39,664 nt of DNA from a virus, in IMG/VR virus record IMGVR_UViG_3300023179_007410, positions 1 through 39,664 of that record, one strand, 5' to 3'. The notes beneath the pieces are model-generated. The model searched no databases, was not told the origin of the DNA, and saw only the letters and a list, made by a program, of their open reading frames with translations. Position numbers and translations under genes: made by a program. Positions 10,308-17,957 of this stretch are shown here, piece after piece (the first letter of the stretch is position 1; every line of letters starts with the position of its first letter).

Positions 10308-11615
10308 TTATCCACCGCCTCCTTGCAATGAAGATTGAGATAAAGAGTTTCCTTGGAAATCTTGAATGTCTATAGCATTTCCATAATGATTAAAATAATA
10401 ACTTTTTGTAGGATAATTTTCTGGCCCTGCATCTGTTGGTGGTTTTCCATCTGATCCATATTTATTTTCTCTAGATTGTATTCTATATAATTGATCATAA
10501 GAACTAAAAACTTGATGACTACCTATAATTAATCTTCCATATCCAACTGGAATTGGTCCGCCTTCACCAACAGTATTAACTGGTCCATTAAATGTATAAG
10601 ATGGTTCTCCACCAGTTTCTGGGGCAGCTTCAAAATCTGCGCTAGGATTTGCAATTGCTTGTGGACTAACCATTGGTGGCGGTTTCATTAACAACATTGA
10701 TACGCCCAAAGCTAAAAGACCTAATATTGCTGGTGCTAATGCGGCAATTGATAAACCTAAAACTCCTACTCCAAATGGAATAAGTAATATTGCTAAAAAT
10801 ATCGCAAAAATACCTTTAACACTACTCATACCTCCTTTTCCTCCACCACCTCCTTTTCCTCCACCACCATTATGGACAAGCATATCATTTGCTATATATG
10901 TATGGTTTTTTTGAACATGAAAATTATATGTTTTTTCGCAACCATCTTCTTCTATATTTTCTATGGGTAATAAATCACCGCTTTCATGTATTAAAACATC
11001 TCCAATTTTAAAATCACCTAATGGAGCAAATCTATTATATTCATTTAAAAACCAATGATTTTTTGTTGCCCTAATAATTTTATTTCCCCAAAGTGTTACT
11101 TTAATTATCTCAGTTTCATTATGAGAGAAAGTATCTTCAACGATATCAATATGTTTATTTTTATCTTTATCAAATGATATAATTTTTTCTCCTGTTTGTA
11201 TATCTTCTATATTTTTATATCCTTCTGGTGTTAAAATTTTTGTTCCAGCTGGAAAACAACTACTTCCTCCACCGCCTCCACCACCAGCACCTTCTAAAAT
11301 TGGTACAACATCAATGCTTTTTAAATTATTTCCAAAATCCATGCAAAATTCAGAATTATTAAGCATTTCAAAATGTTCTTTTTTTACGTCTTTATTTTGT
11401 TCTGGTAGATTTTGAGGTTTTGGCACCCATATAGGCCTATTATTAACTAGTATTTCATACTTGAGATTATTTTCTGCATGACGAATTAATGTTTTTGTTA
11501 ATTTTTGACTATTAGCTTCTATTGCTCTAAAAGCTTCGGCAACGCTATGGACATGAAAGTTCCAATCTGATCCAACTTCTTCTCCTAAAGATCCATGTAG
11601 TTTAATATTGACCAT
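10308..11615 (-). CDS. gpI-like tail assembly protein with embedded Hint domain
   Basis: Residues 1-65 match the beta-grasp start of lambda gpI-type tail assembly proteins (IKLHGSLGEEVG, then SVAEAFRAIEAN and ILVNNRPI). The C-terminal signature PIPVGYGRLIIGS is at residues 355-366. Between them lie a run of glycines, a 130-residue Hint domain (Cys120-Asn249), a second Gly/Lys-rich linker and a hydrophobic segment of about 45 residues (267-311) that could be two membrane passes. Without the Hint domain it would be about 305 residues, compared with about 220 for lambda gpI. gpI acts in tail-tip assembly and is thought to work with gpK and gpJ. The gene starts on an ATG 6 bases after gpK, and its stop almost abuts the gpJ start. 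Confidence 0.83.
   Translation of the reverse strand: MVNIKLHGSLGEEVGSDWNFHVHSVAEAFRAIEANSQKLTKTLIRHAENNLKYEILVNNRPIWVPKPQNLPEQNKDVKKEHFEMLNNSEFCMDFGNNLKSIDVVPILEGAGGGGGGGSSCFPAGTKILTPEGYKNIEDIQTGEKIISFDKDKNKHIDIVEDTFSHNETEIIKVTLWGNKIIRATKNHWFLNEYNRFAPLGDFKIGDVLIHESGDLLPIENIEEDGCEKTYNFHVQKNHTYIANDMLVHNGGGGKGGGGGKGGMSSVKGIFAIFLAILLIPFGVGVLGLSIAALAPAILGLLALGVSMLLMKPPPMVSPQAIANPSADFEAAPETGGEPSYTFNGPVNTVGEGGPIPVGYGRLIIGSHQVFSSYDQLYRIQSRENKYGSDGKPPTDAGPENYPTKSYYFNHYGNAIDIQDFQGNSLSQSSLQGGGG
10869..11258 (-). other. Hint (bacterial intein-like) domain inside the gpI homologue
   Basis: This 130-residue domain begins at Cys120 (CFPAGTKILTPEGYKNIEDI) and ends at His248-Asn249 (KNHTYIANDMLVHN). Block A with the initial Cys, a TKNH block B (Thr184, His187), the HTY box and the terminal His-Asn are all present. 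The +1 residue is Gly250. It is flanked by poly-glycine on both sides: seven or more Gly then Ser-Ser before, and GGGGKGGGGGK after. There is no endonuclease insert. It is clearly related to, but far diverged from, the Hint domain in the neighbouring gpJ gene. A-type BIL behaviour (cleavage or inefficient splicing) is inferred from the +1 Gly. Confidence 0.87.
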
Positions 11616-11621
11616 ATGCCT

Positions 11622-12365
11622 TTAACCTCTATACCTTAATACATAACTAGTATGTTTTTTATAGAAATTATCGTATATATTTACACAAGAAAAAGAATTT
11701 AAAGGTTGATGCAATATCATGTTATCTCCTAGATATGCTGCTGCATGAGTAGGATAATCTTCGCATACGGCTGGAAATATCATCATAATTCCATCATCTT
11801 TTTCAAGTTTAACATTTTTATCTAATTTAACAAAACCATTCTCTAAAAAATGTTTTTCATATAATGCTCCTATTTCTTTAATATCTTTAGGATAAGCAGT
11901 ATATTTTGGAAAATTTAAAAATACATTTCTTTCTCTTTGAGCATAGTCTTTCATAAGAGTAAAACAATCAGAAATCCCAAGAATAAATGGTCTTCCTATA
12001 TAATGATTTTTTTCAGTATTAGGTATATAAAAATTAAAATAATCTTTATTTAAATTGTAAAGAATATAATGAATATTATATTTATTGCTATTCTCTTTGT
12101 CTATTTCACTAAAATTAATATTATCATTTGTATGAGAATGATAACAAGCTATAATTTGGCCAAGATAACTGCAATTTAAATATTCTTGTGGTGATATACT
12201 AAAAGAATTAACTTTATTTTTTGCTGTATTTTTACAAGCAAAAATTTCAAATTTTAAAGTCTGTTTGTCGACATATATAAATCCACAAGATTCATATGGA
12301 GCAAATTTTTTTGCTTCAAATTTAATTTTTTCTTTTAATTGCAAATTAAATTCAAAATTATTCAT
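11622..12365 (-). CDS. gpK-like tail tip peptidase: JAMM/MPN + NlpC/P60
   Basis: This two-domain protein of 247 residues compares with about 200 for lambda gpK. The N-terminal half is a JAMM/MPN metalloprotease with Glu25 and the complete zinc motif H-x-H-x7-S-x2-D (His76, His78, Ser86, Asp89). The C-terminal half is an NlpC/P60 cysteine peptidase with the catalytic Cys134 in SDCFTL and His207 in PTHAAAYLGDNMILHQ. In related phages the first domain is linked to tail-protein maturation and the second to peptidoglycan cleavage during DNA entry. The ATG overlaps the stop of the gpL-like gene by one base (TAATG at 12363-12367), so the two are coupled. Both active sites look intact. Confidence 0.9.
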   Translation of the reverse strand: MNNFEFNLQLKEKIKFEAKKFAPYESCGFIYVDKQTLKFEIFACKNTAKNKVNSFSISPQEYLNCSYLGQIIACYHSHTNDNINFSEIDKENSNKYNIHYILYNLNKDYFNFYIPNTEKNHYIGRPFILGISDCFTLMKDYAQRERNVFLNFPKYTAYPKDIKEIGALYEKHFLENGFVKLDKNVKLEKDDGIMMIFPAVCEDYPTHAAAYLGDNMILHQPLNSFSCVNIYDNFYKKHTSYVLRYRG

Positions 12366-14734
12366 TATGATTCTGGTCCTTGTTGTGATCTGTACTTGCC
12401 TTCAACCGAAGGGAAACCGCCAAATGGCAATATACCAATTAATTGATTTCCTTTGCCATCTTTTGGAGAAGAAATTGTATCTACAAATAATATATCATTT
12501 ATTCCTACATCTTTTCCGTAAGTTTCAGAATAGCCAGAGAAGATATATGATCCACTAATTTTAATTGATGAAAAATTTGGATTGTTTTTCCAACGTAATT
12601 TACATCCTTTTAAAGTCTTAGAACACGTATCAGATTTCCAATAGTTTGTATTTGGAGGTGCATTTATAGAATTTGCTATATGATTTTTTATAGAAACAAA
12701 ATAATATTTTATATCATTCTTTTCTATATAAATAAAATTTCCAGAATCATAACTTGCTCCATCTAACCATGTGCCTTTATCTATCCAATTGTTGCTATTT
12801 ATTTCATTAGAAAATGTAGTATCTGATTCATCTGCTACAGGTGGCGCACTTTGTAAGCCTATAGATATTTGACTATCTAATAAATTTAAATTGTTTGTTG
12901 AAGATATTCCATCTGAATATTGCGCTACACCTTGTATTCCTCCATAAACACCAGAATGACAAATTGTCAATCTATCTCCTCTTTCATATAAACATCCTTC
13001 GCCTCTATAAACAAACGGACAATTTTTAGATAAAAGAATTCTTGAAGGAAGTTTTACTCCTTCGACATCAAGAAGAGACGCAAGTTCATAAACAACATTA
13101 ACAGAATCTTCTTGGACTTTTCTATCGATATAATATATATCTGGAGTTAATTCAACTTCTTGAGATGCAGTTGATTGATATGCGATTTGATCAAATTTAT
13201 CTTTAGCTAAATTTGCTGCTATAGAAAAAATTTGAGTTACTCCTGTGGGAGTAGAATCTTCTATGAGATAATCCGTTGCAAGTAAAAATCCAGTTTGCAA
13301 ACCTAAAGGATAATTATTGTTGCCTGTATTTGTGACAATGAATTTGCATCCTGTATTAGATATTTCTTTCAAATATTGATTAAAAATAAATCCAGAAGCT
13401 GCTTGAGCATTAAATAATAATTTAGGTGAATAATTAAAAGATAATGGAAAAGATATATTATATTCACCCGAAGTATTTAATCCAAAATCATTGACAATTT
13501 TTAATGCAACAAGATTTGTTGATTCATTTGAATATGGATTAATTCCAGTATAAGCACCAGTCGTTAAAGTCAGAGAATTTATAGTTAAATTGCCGCTAAT
13601 AGGTGAAGAAAAATTAATATTTAAACCAGATTGAGTTTGATTTGTTATAGAGTAAATAGTATTTTGAGCATATGACTCAGTATTACTTTTAATAGAAGCA
13701 AATGAAATAAGTTGATTAGGATTTTCTGAAAAAATAGGATTAGAAATATCATGAGTATCAATTAAACTAATTTCATCCCAAACTGAACTAACTTCATAGA
13801 CAGCTAATTTTAATTTATTAGAAGTATTTATTTTAGTAAATTCTTTTGATTTATCCGAAATGATTCCTCCAAATGTTGTGTTAGATCCAGATATCGCAAA
13901 AATATCTGCAGCAAATGTTTCTGGAACATTAGAAGAATTATTTATAGATTCGTCTACATATAAATTAAAAAAATCAAAAGATTCTGTATTATAATTTTGA
14001 ATTTGCTCTATAGTATCTAAAGTTCTTGTTTTATCATCCGTTCTTAAACAAGAAAATATTTTTAAAAAATTATTTTGATTTGCGACAGGATAATAAATCA
14101 ACCACTTGGAAAATGATGTAGGAATTCTTTTAGATGATCTTACAGTTAATGAATCTCCATCTCTTGACGCCCAAGGTGCTGTATCATATTCATTAAAAGG
14201 ATTTACATTTCCTTCAAAATTATCAGAACTTAAATATCTTACAAATGTTTTTCTTCTACTTACTTTAGAGCCAACAATATCTTTTAGATCATTTATTTGC
14301 ATCCTAATATATTTATAAAATGAATTAAATTCATCATCTAAAAATTGGCTTGAAAATTTAACTTTTGGCGTTGGAATTGTTCCATTTGATGTTATATCAA
14401 ATTGCTCTCCATATATTGGAAATGGAAAATAATATTCCCCTTTCCATTTAATTATACCGCGATTAATATTAAATAAATTAAAATCATTATGTATTCTAAG
14501 TACGCCATTTTTAATAGGTCCTTCTGTTGCAGGATAATTAATAGATTCTGGACGAATTTGATTTAAATTAATTTCATATAAAAAAATTGGAGTAGTTGGT
14601 TCAATTTCATGTATATGCGTATTGATTGATTTTTGAGCTTCTAATGCTTGCGAAAAATATTCGCTAGGCAAAGGCTTTTGAAGAGACGAAGGAGCCGGAA
14701 TTGTATTAGCTGAAGATAAGGAACCAATTGGCAT
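12365..14734 (-). CDS. gpL-like tail tip protein with Fe-S cysteine pattern and large insertions
   Basis: The N-terminal region (IFLYEINLNQI, residues 50-60) and the C-terminal LPFGGFPSVEG are characteristic of lambda gpL homologues. Lambda gpL binds a [4Fe-4S] cluster through Cys pairs spaced C-x8-C and C-x6-C. Here the same spacings occur at Cys572/Cys581 and Cys704/Cys711, with an extra Cys592. The protein is 789 residues instead of about 230. Long additions sit before the first Cys pair, and about 122 residues separate the pairs. That insertion contains a small Trp/Tyr-rich module resembling a CBM5/12-type fold (residues about 646-703). It lies between the gpM-like and gpK-like genes as in lambda. 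Confidence 0.85.
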   Translation of the reverse strand: MPIGSLSSANTIPAPSSLQKPLPSEYFSQALEAQKSINTHIHEIEPTTPIFLYEINLNQIRPESINYPATEGPIKNGVLRIHNDFNLFNINRGIIKWKGEYYFPFPIYGEQFDITSNGTIPTPKVKFSSQFLDDEFNSFYKYIRMQINDLKDIVGSKVSRRKTFVRYLSSDNFEGNVNPFNEYDTAPWASRDGDSLTVRSSKRIPTSFSKWLIYYPVANQNNFLKIFSCLRTDDKTRTLDTIEQIQNYNTESFDFFNLYVDESINNSSNVPETFAADIFAISGSNTTFGGIISDKSKEFTKINTSNKLKLAVYEVSSVWDEISLIDTHDISNPIFSENPNQLISFASIKSNTESYAQNTIYSITNQTQSGLNINFSSPISGNLTINSLTLTTGAYTGINPYSNESTNLVALKIVNDFGLNTSGEYNISFPLSFNYSPKLLFNAQAASGFIFNQYLKEISNTGCKFIVTNTGNNNYPLGLQTGFLLATDYLIEDSTPTGVTQIFSIAANLAKDKFDQIAYQSTASQEVELTPDIYYIDRKVQEDSVNVVYELASLLDVEGVKLPSRILLSKNCPFVYRGEGCLYERGDRLTICHSGVYGGIQGVAQYSDGISSTNNLNLLDSQISIGLQSAPPVADESDTTFSNEINSNNWIDKGTWLDGASYDSGNFIYIEKNDIKYYFVSIKNHIANSINAPPNTNYWKSDTCSKTLKGCKLRWKNNPNFSSIKISGSYIFSGYSETYGKDVGINDILFVDTISSPKDGKGNQLIGILPFGGFPSVEGKYRSQQGPES

Positions 14735-14739
14735 ATTTT

Positions 14740-15294
14740 TTAAGCAGAGACCTCTTCAAATTTAGCGCGTATCCCATAGTTTTCTTTAAAAGCAAAGTTT
14801 GTTTCCCATTCTCTGCAAACAAATCTTGTTCTGTAACTTGATTCTGCATATATTCCTGGTGGACTATAAGCAAAAGATTTTGTTGCAGATTTTTCTTTTA
14901 AGAAATGGGTTATAGCTCTTGCTTCATGCTCTGTCCTTTGATCAAAATTTAATTGGAATGTTTTTAAATCTGGATTAATAGATTTTGGTACTCTTTGCTC
15001 ATATCCATTACCAAATCTAATAGTCGTTACAAATGGTTTATGTTGAACTGTTGAAGTATATGATGGAACCCATATAAAAAATGGTATTTTTTGTCCATTT
15101 TGTAATTGTGTTACGCCTCCCCAATACTCTGTTCCATTAGTAGTGTCTGGCTCATCTACTCCTGGGCCTACTTTAGCATGATCTTTTAAACAGTACCAAA
15201 AAAGCCCATGATATTTAATAATATCATTCTTTTTGAAGCTATTACCAATTGATAGATTTGCCCAATTATCTATAGTATCATTTATAGAAGCCAT
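14740..15294 (-). CDS. gpM-like minor tail (tail tip) protein with N-terminal CBM-like module
   Basis: Residues 88-184 match the Phage_min_tail (lambda gpM) family: the box TIRFGNGYEQRVP, then LNFDQRTEHEARAITHFL, then YSPPG and RFVCREWE in the conserved order. Residues 15-60 form an additional module (NDIIKYHGLFWYCLKDH ... EYWGG) that looks like a small CBM5/12-type or chitin-binding-like domain, absent from lambda gpM (about 109 residues). This is the first gene of the minus-strand tip operon. A purine-rich ribosome binding site (AAAGGAATAAGG) precedes the ATG. The gap to the next gene is only 5 bases. Confidence 0.88.
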   Translation of the reverse strand: MASINDTIDNWANLSIGNSFKKNDIIKYHGLFWYCLKDHAKVGPGVDEPDTTNGTEYWGGVTQLQNGQKIPFFIWVPSYTSTVQHKPFVTTIRFGNGYEQRVPKSINPDLKTFQLNFDQRTEHEARAITHFLKEKSATKSFAYSPPGIYAESSYRTRFVCREWETNFAFKENYGIRAKFEEVSA

Positions 15295-15316
15295 AAACCT
15301 TATTCCTTTTATATAT

Positions 15317-15336
15317 TTACACCTAATGGGGTGTAA
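15317..15336. promoter_or_regulatory. Palindromic divergent leader between the two tail operons
   Basis: The 63-base gap between the divergent tail operons contains a perfect 7-bp inverted repeat, TTACACC ... GGTGTAA, with a 6-base centre. Read outward in each direction, GGTGTAA is followed after a short A/T stretch by an AAAGG-rich ribosome binding site and an ATG. It may be a pair of late promoters, an operator, or a 5' hairpin. TGTAATTTA is repeated at the start of the next plus-strand leader (16165). The function is inferred. Confidence 0.4.
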
Positions 15337-15357
15337 TTTACATGAAAGGCAAAAGGA

Positions 15358-16164
15358 ATGTTATCTAGGTATACAAGAGAATTTAATAGGATATTTATAG
15401 ATAATAACCCTGTAACAGGGGCTCAATCTATAGTAGCTAGTTACGATGCTCCTATAGAATATATTAAATATTTAGGCTCAAATACAACAAATTTAAATAC
15501 TACTGCGGCTGGATTATATGTTGGGGCATTAAATTTAGATTGTTTATTCATTAATTATGATCCTTTTATAAAATATACAGGTGATATTGGCTCTAATATA
15601 AAAATCCAATACGATAATAATACATTTATTATGAATAGTGGCTATTTAGCAGAATATACTTTTAGTTGTGCTATAGGTACAATCCCAACGTTATCTACTA
15701 AATGGAATATATATAATGATTTTGGAAGTGGAATATCTCAAAATACTCCATTTTCAATGGATGAATATAAATTAAATATCATTAATCCTGGTGATATAGA
15801 AGTAGATTTTAATGAATTAGGCACAGAAAAAATTAATGAAATAAAAGTAAATATAAAATCTAATAGATTACCAATATATGAGGTTGGACAAATTAAGCCT
15901 GTAGATGTTAAATTACAGTATCCATTAAATGTAACAACTACATTTGGCATTTCTTTGCATGATTATAAACTCAAGAATGTGTTTGATTATCCTAAAAATA
16001 AACACGTTTACGATTTTAATCTTAATTTAAAAAAGCATAATACTTCTACTATTGTCAATAGCTTTAATATCAAAGATGCAATATTGACTCGTGAAGATTA
16101 TAATGCTGATACAGATGGTAGCGCTTTAGTACAATTAACTTATGAAAGTAGAATAACAAGATAG
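15358..16164 (+). CDS. Tail protein, first of three related beta-rich proteins
   Basis: This 268-aa beta-rich protein has no recognised motif, signal peptide or membrane segment. By alternating hydrophobic pattern and size it resembles tail-tube or tube-adaptor proteins. It appears to be distantly paralogous to the next two genes. Each seems to have two sandwich halves, and the first two begin MLSRYTRE and MSRIYYDQ. The ATG at 15358 directly abuts an AAAAGGA motif, giving poor spacing, and no better in-frame start exists nearby. An out-of-frame 8-codon reading frame (15342-15368) overlaps this start. It ends with TAG. Position as first gene of the plus-strand tail operon supports a structural role. 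Confidence 0.6.
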   Translation: MLSRYTREFNRIFIDNNPVTGAQSIVASYDAPIEYIKYLGSNTTNLNTTAAGLYVGALNLDCLFINYDPFIKYTGDIGSNIKIQYDNNTFIMNSGYLAEYTFSCAIGTIPTLSTKWNIYNDFGSGISQNTPFSMDEYKLNIINPGDIEVDFNELGTEKINEIKVNIKSNRLPIYEVGQIKPVDVKLQYPLNVTTTFGISLHDYKLKNVFDYPKNKHVYDFNLNLKKHNTSTIVNSFNIKDAILTREDYNADTDGSALVQLTYESRITR

Positions 16165-16197
16165 TGTAATTTATGAAAGGAAAAAGGTAAAAAGGTT
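16165..16197 (+). promoter_or_regulatory. Repeated tail-gene leader with purine-rich ribosome binding site
   Basis: This 33-base gap begins TGTAATTTATGAAAGG and continues AAAAAGGTAAAAAGG before the ATG at 16198. It repeats, with two gaps, the leader upstream of the preceding gene (15332-15357). Both copies contain an ATG-AAA-GGN-AAA-AGG micro-reading-frame start (here MKGKR then TAA, 16173-16190). It is either a duplicated translation leader or a late promoter plus ribosome binding site. Confidence 0.4.
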
Positions 16198-16986
16198 ATG
16201 TCTAGAATATATTATGATCAATGCGAAGTCAAGATTAACAATACTGGAATCTTAGCTACAACTGCTAGTTTAAATACTGATATTACTCTTGGTCCAGTTT
16301 ATACGCTTGGAAAAAGAAAACCATTTAAAAGACAAATAACTACAGGTCCCAAAAATTCTACTTTTCAATTTTCTTATCTTATTAATCCAACTGGTGATCC
16401 TGGATTTAACATAACAAAGGAAATAAGGAATTTTGTATCAGCTCCATCTGCTTATAATGGAGTTACAATAGCTCTCGCAGGTGTGACAGGATATAATTGT
16501 TATTTGAATAATTATAATTTTAAAATTGAACCTAATAATGTTGTTGTTGCTCAAGCTTCTTATGTTACTTACCATAAGATAAGTGGAAGTCTTAGCACTA
16601 AAACTAATCCTAATACAGCTTCTGCTGATAGCATTGCTCATAGTAGTAAAAGTGCTGTTGTTTCTGGAAAAGCTTTAAATGGAGATACTTATAATTTAAG
16701 CTATACTTTTGCTGTTAATCTTAATCCAATTTATACTTTAGGAAACGAAGATCCAATTGAAGTAAAACCTATAAGGGCACAAGAAACAGTAAATATGACT
16801 GAAAATTTATTTACTAAATTAGTTTATACTGGAGAAAATCTGCCAATAAAAATAAATATATCAGGACTTTTAGATACAAATAATTTCACTATAGAAATGC
16901 CAGATGCTTATATCAATAATTCTACTTTAGAATCAAATCTTGACGATATTGTTAGAACAACAAAAACGATAACTCAATACTACTAA
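16198..16986 (+). CDS. Tail protein, second of three related beta-rich proteins
   Basis: This 262-aa protein is predicted all-beta, with a central Ser/Thr/Ala-rich linker near residues 135-155 separating two similar halves. It shows tube-like features such as the start CEVKINNTGILATTASLN and repeated ITG/ISG turns. The layout resembles that of the proteins before and after it, which suggests duplication. No enzymatic motif is visible. A strong AAGGTAAAAAGG ribosome binding site precedes the ATG. The stop is followed after one base by the next ATG, so the genes are likely co-translated. A tail-tube or tip-collar role is inferred from fold pattern and neighbours only. Confidence 0.6.
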   Translation: MSRIYYDQCEVKINNTGILATTASLNTDITLGPVYTLGKRKPFKRQITTGPKNSTFQFSYLINPTGDPGFNITKEIRNFVSAPSAYNGVTIALAGVTGYNCYLNNYNFKIEPNNVVVAQASYVTYHKISGSLSTKTNPNTASADSIAHSSKSAVVSGKALNGDTYNLSYTFAVNLNPIYTLGNEDPIEVKPIRAQETVNMTENLFTKLVYTGENLPIKINISGLLDTNNFTIEMPDAYINNSTLESNLDDIVRTTKTITQYY

Positions 16987-16987
16987 A

Positions 16988-17956
16988 ATGTTTTATTCTT
17001 CTAAAAATCTTCTAATTAAAATTGATGATGTGCCTATTACGGCGACAGAAGCTCAATTAAATTATGAAGCTCAAATTACTCCATACATAGAAGTTGATCA
17101 AAGACATGCAGATTCAATTACCCCAGATAATTTAATTCAAGGTAGTCTTAATTTTACATATTATTATAGCGGTCAAGATCCTTTAAAAAAATATACATAT
17201 CAAGATAGTGGATTACTTTTTGATTTTGGTGGAATAAAACAAACTGGTTATTTAAGAAGTTTAAATGTAAGATTTAATCCTCATAATCCAGTTTTATGCT
17301 CGGCAGATGTTATATTTTTTAGATCTCCTGTAGGAGAATTTACTCCTGTTTATGATTCGAATAATGATGGAGGAGATTTTGTACATTTAAATAATATAAG
17401 TATATTTAATTTTAATAACGAATATGTAACTGGCTCTTATCTAAATGCAAGCATAGTATATACTACTGATATTAGACCTGAAGTACATGTAGATAAAATA
17501 GAAGAAGAAAGAGGAGTTTTTGGAATAAGAGAGACTGCTGTCACGATTAATTGCAATAATTTAAATCCATTGATAAGAGTATCTGGAGAAAGAGTAGCTG
17601 TTGCATTTGGGTTAAGACCTTTAAGTTCTAATACCTTAACTGAAACTTATAGTTGTACAGGGTTTTTAACGAAGAAAAGTTATGGCGCAAGATCAGAAGA
17701 AAATTTAATAACAGAAATAACAATTCGTCAATTTAATCAATTAGAAGAAGCTGTTATAGAAGATTTTTATCCTATATCCGGTAGATATAATGATGAATTA
17801 TTCATCAAAGGTAAAAATTTTCAAGGTGTGGCTGGTGTTTTTTTTGAAGATGCTGAAGCTAAAGATTTTCAAATTATAAATAACACTGGACTTAAAGTCA
17901 AGATACCTAGATTAAAAAAACTTGATAATAGAATAAAACTTTTAACATTGGCATAA
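16988..17956 (+). CDS. Tail protein with C-terminal IPT/TIG domain, third of three related proteins
   Basis: The first about 245 residues form a tandem beta-sandwich resembling the two preceding proteins (for example TGYLRSLNVRFNPHNPV). The last about 70 residues are an IPT/TIG immunoglobulin-like domain: the box IEDFYPISGRYNDELFIKGKNF, then GVAGVFFEDAEA, then the usual NTGLKVKIPR ending. IPT/TIG domains are common in phage tail and adhesin proteins. The gene is tightly spaced (one base) on both sides. Its C-terminal domain continues the theme of the following IPT/TIG-rich protein, so the two may form one extended surface structure. Confidence 0.65.
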   Translation: MFYSSKNLLIKIDDVPITATEAQLNYEAQITPYIEVDQRHADSITPDNLIQGSLNFTYYYSGQDPLKKYTYQDSGLLFDFGGIKQTGYLRSLNVRFNPHNPVLCSADVIFFRSPVGEFTPVYDSNNDGGDFVHLNNISIFNFNNEYVTGSYLNASIVYTTDIRPEVHVDKIEEERGVFGIRETAVTINCNNLNPLIRVSGERVAVAFGLRPLSSNTLTETYSCTGFLTKKSYGARSEENLITEITIRQFNQLEEAVIEDFYPISGRYNDELFIKGKNFQGVAGVFFEDAEAKDFQIINNTGLKVKIPRLKKLDNRIKLLTLA

Positions 17957-17957
17957 T

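Noticed and set aside
7022-11258. Homing-endonuclease-bearing inteins
   Set aside because: Both domains are only 130-132 residues, with no LAGLIDADG or HNH motif, so they are mini-Hint domains rather than mobile inteins.
15342-15368. Micro-ORF MKGKRNVI overlapping the first tail gene start
   Set aside because: Eight codons with no ribosome binding site of its own. It is more likely part of a duplicated leader than a gene.
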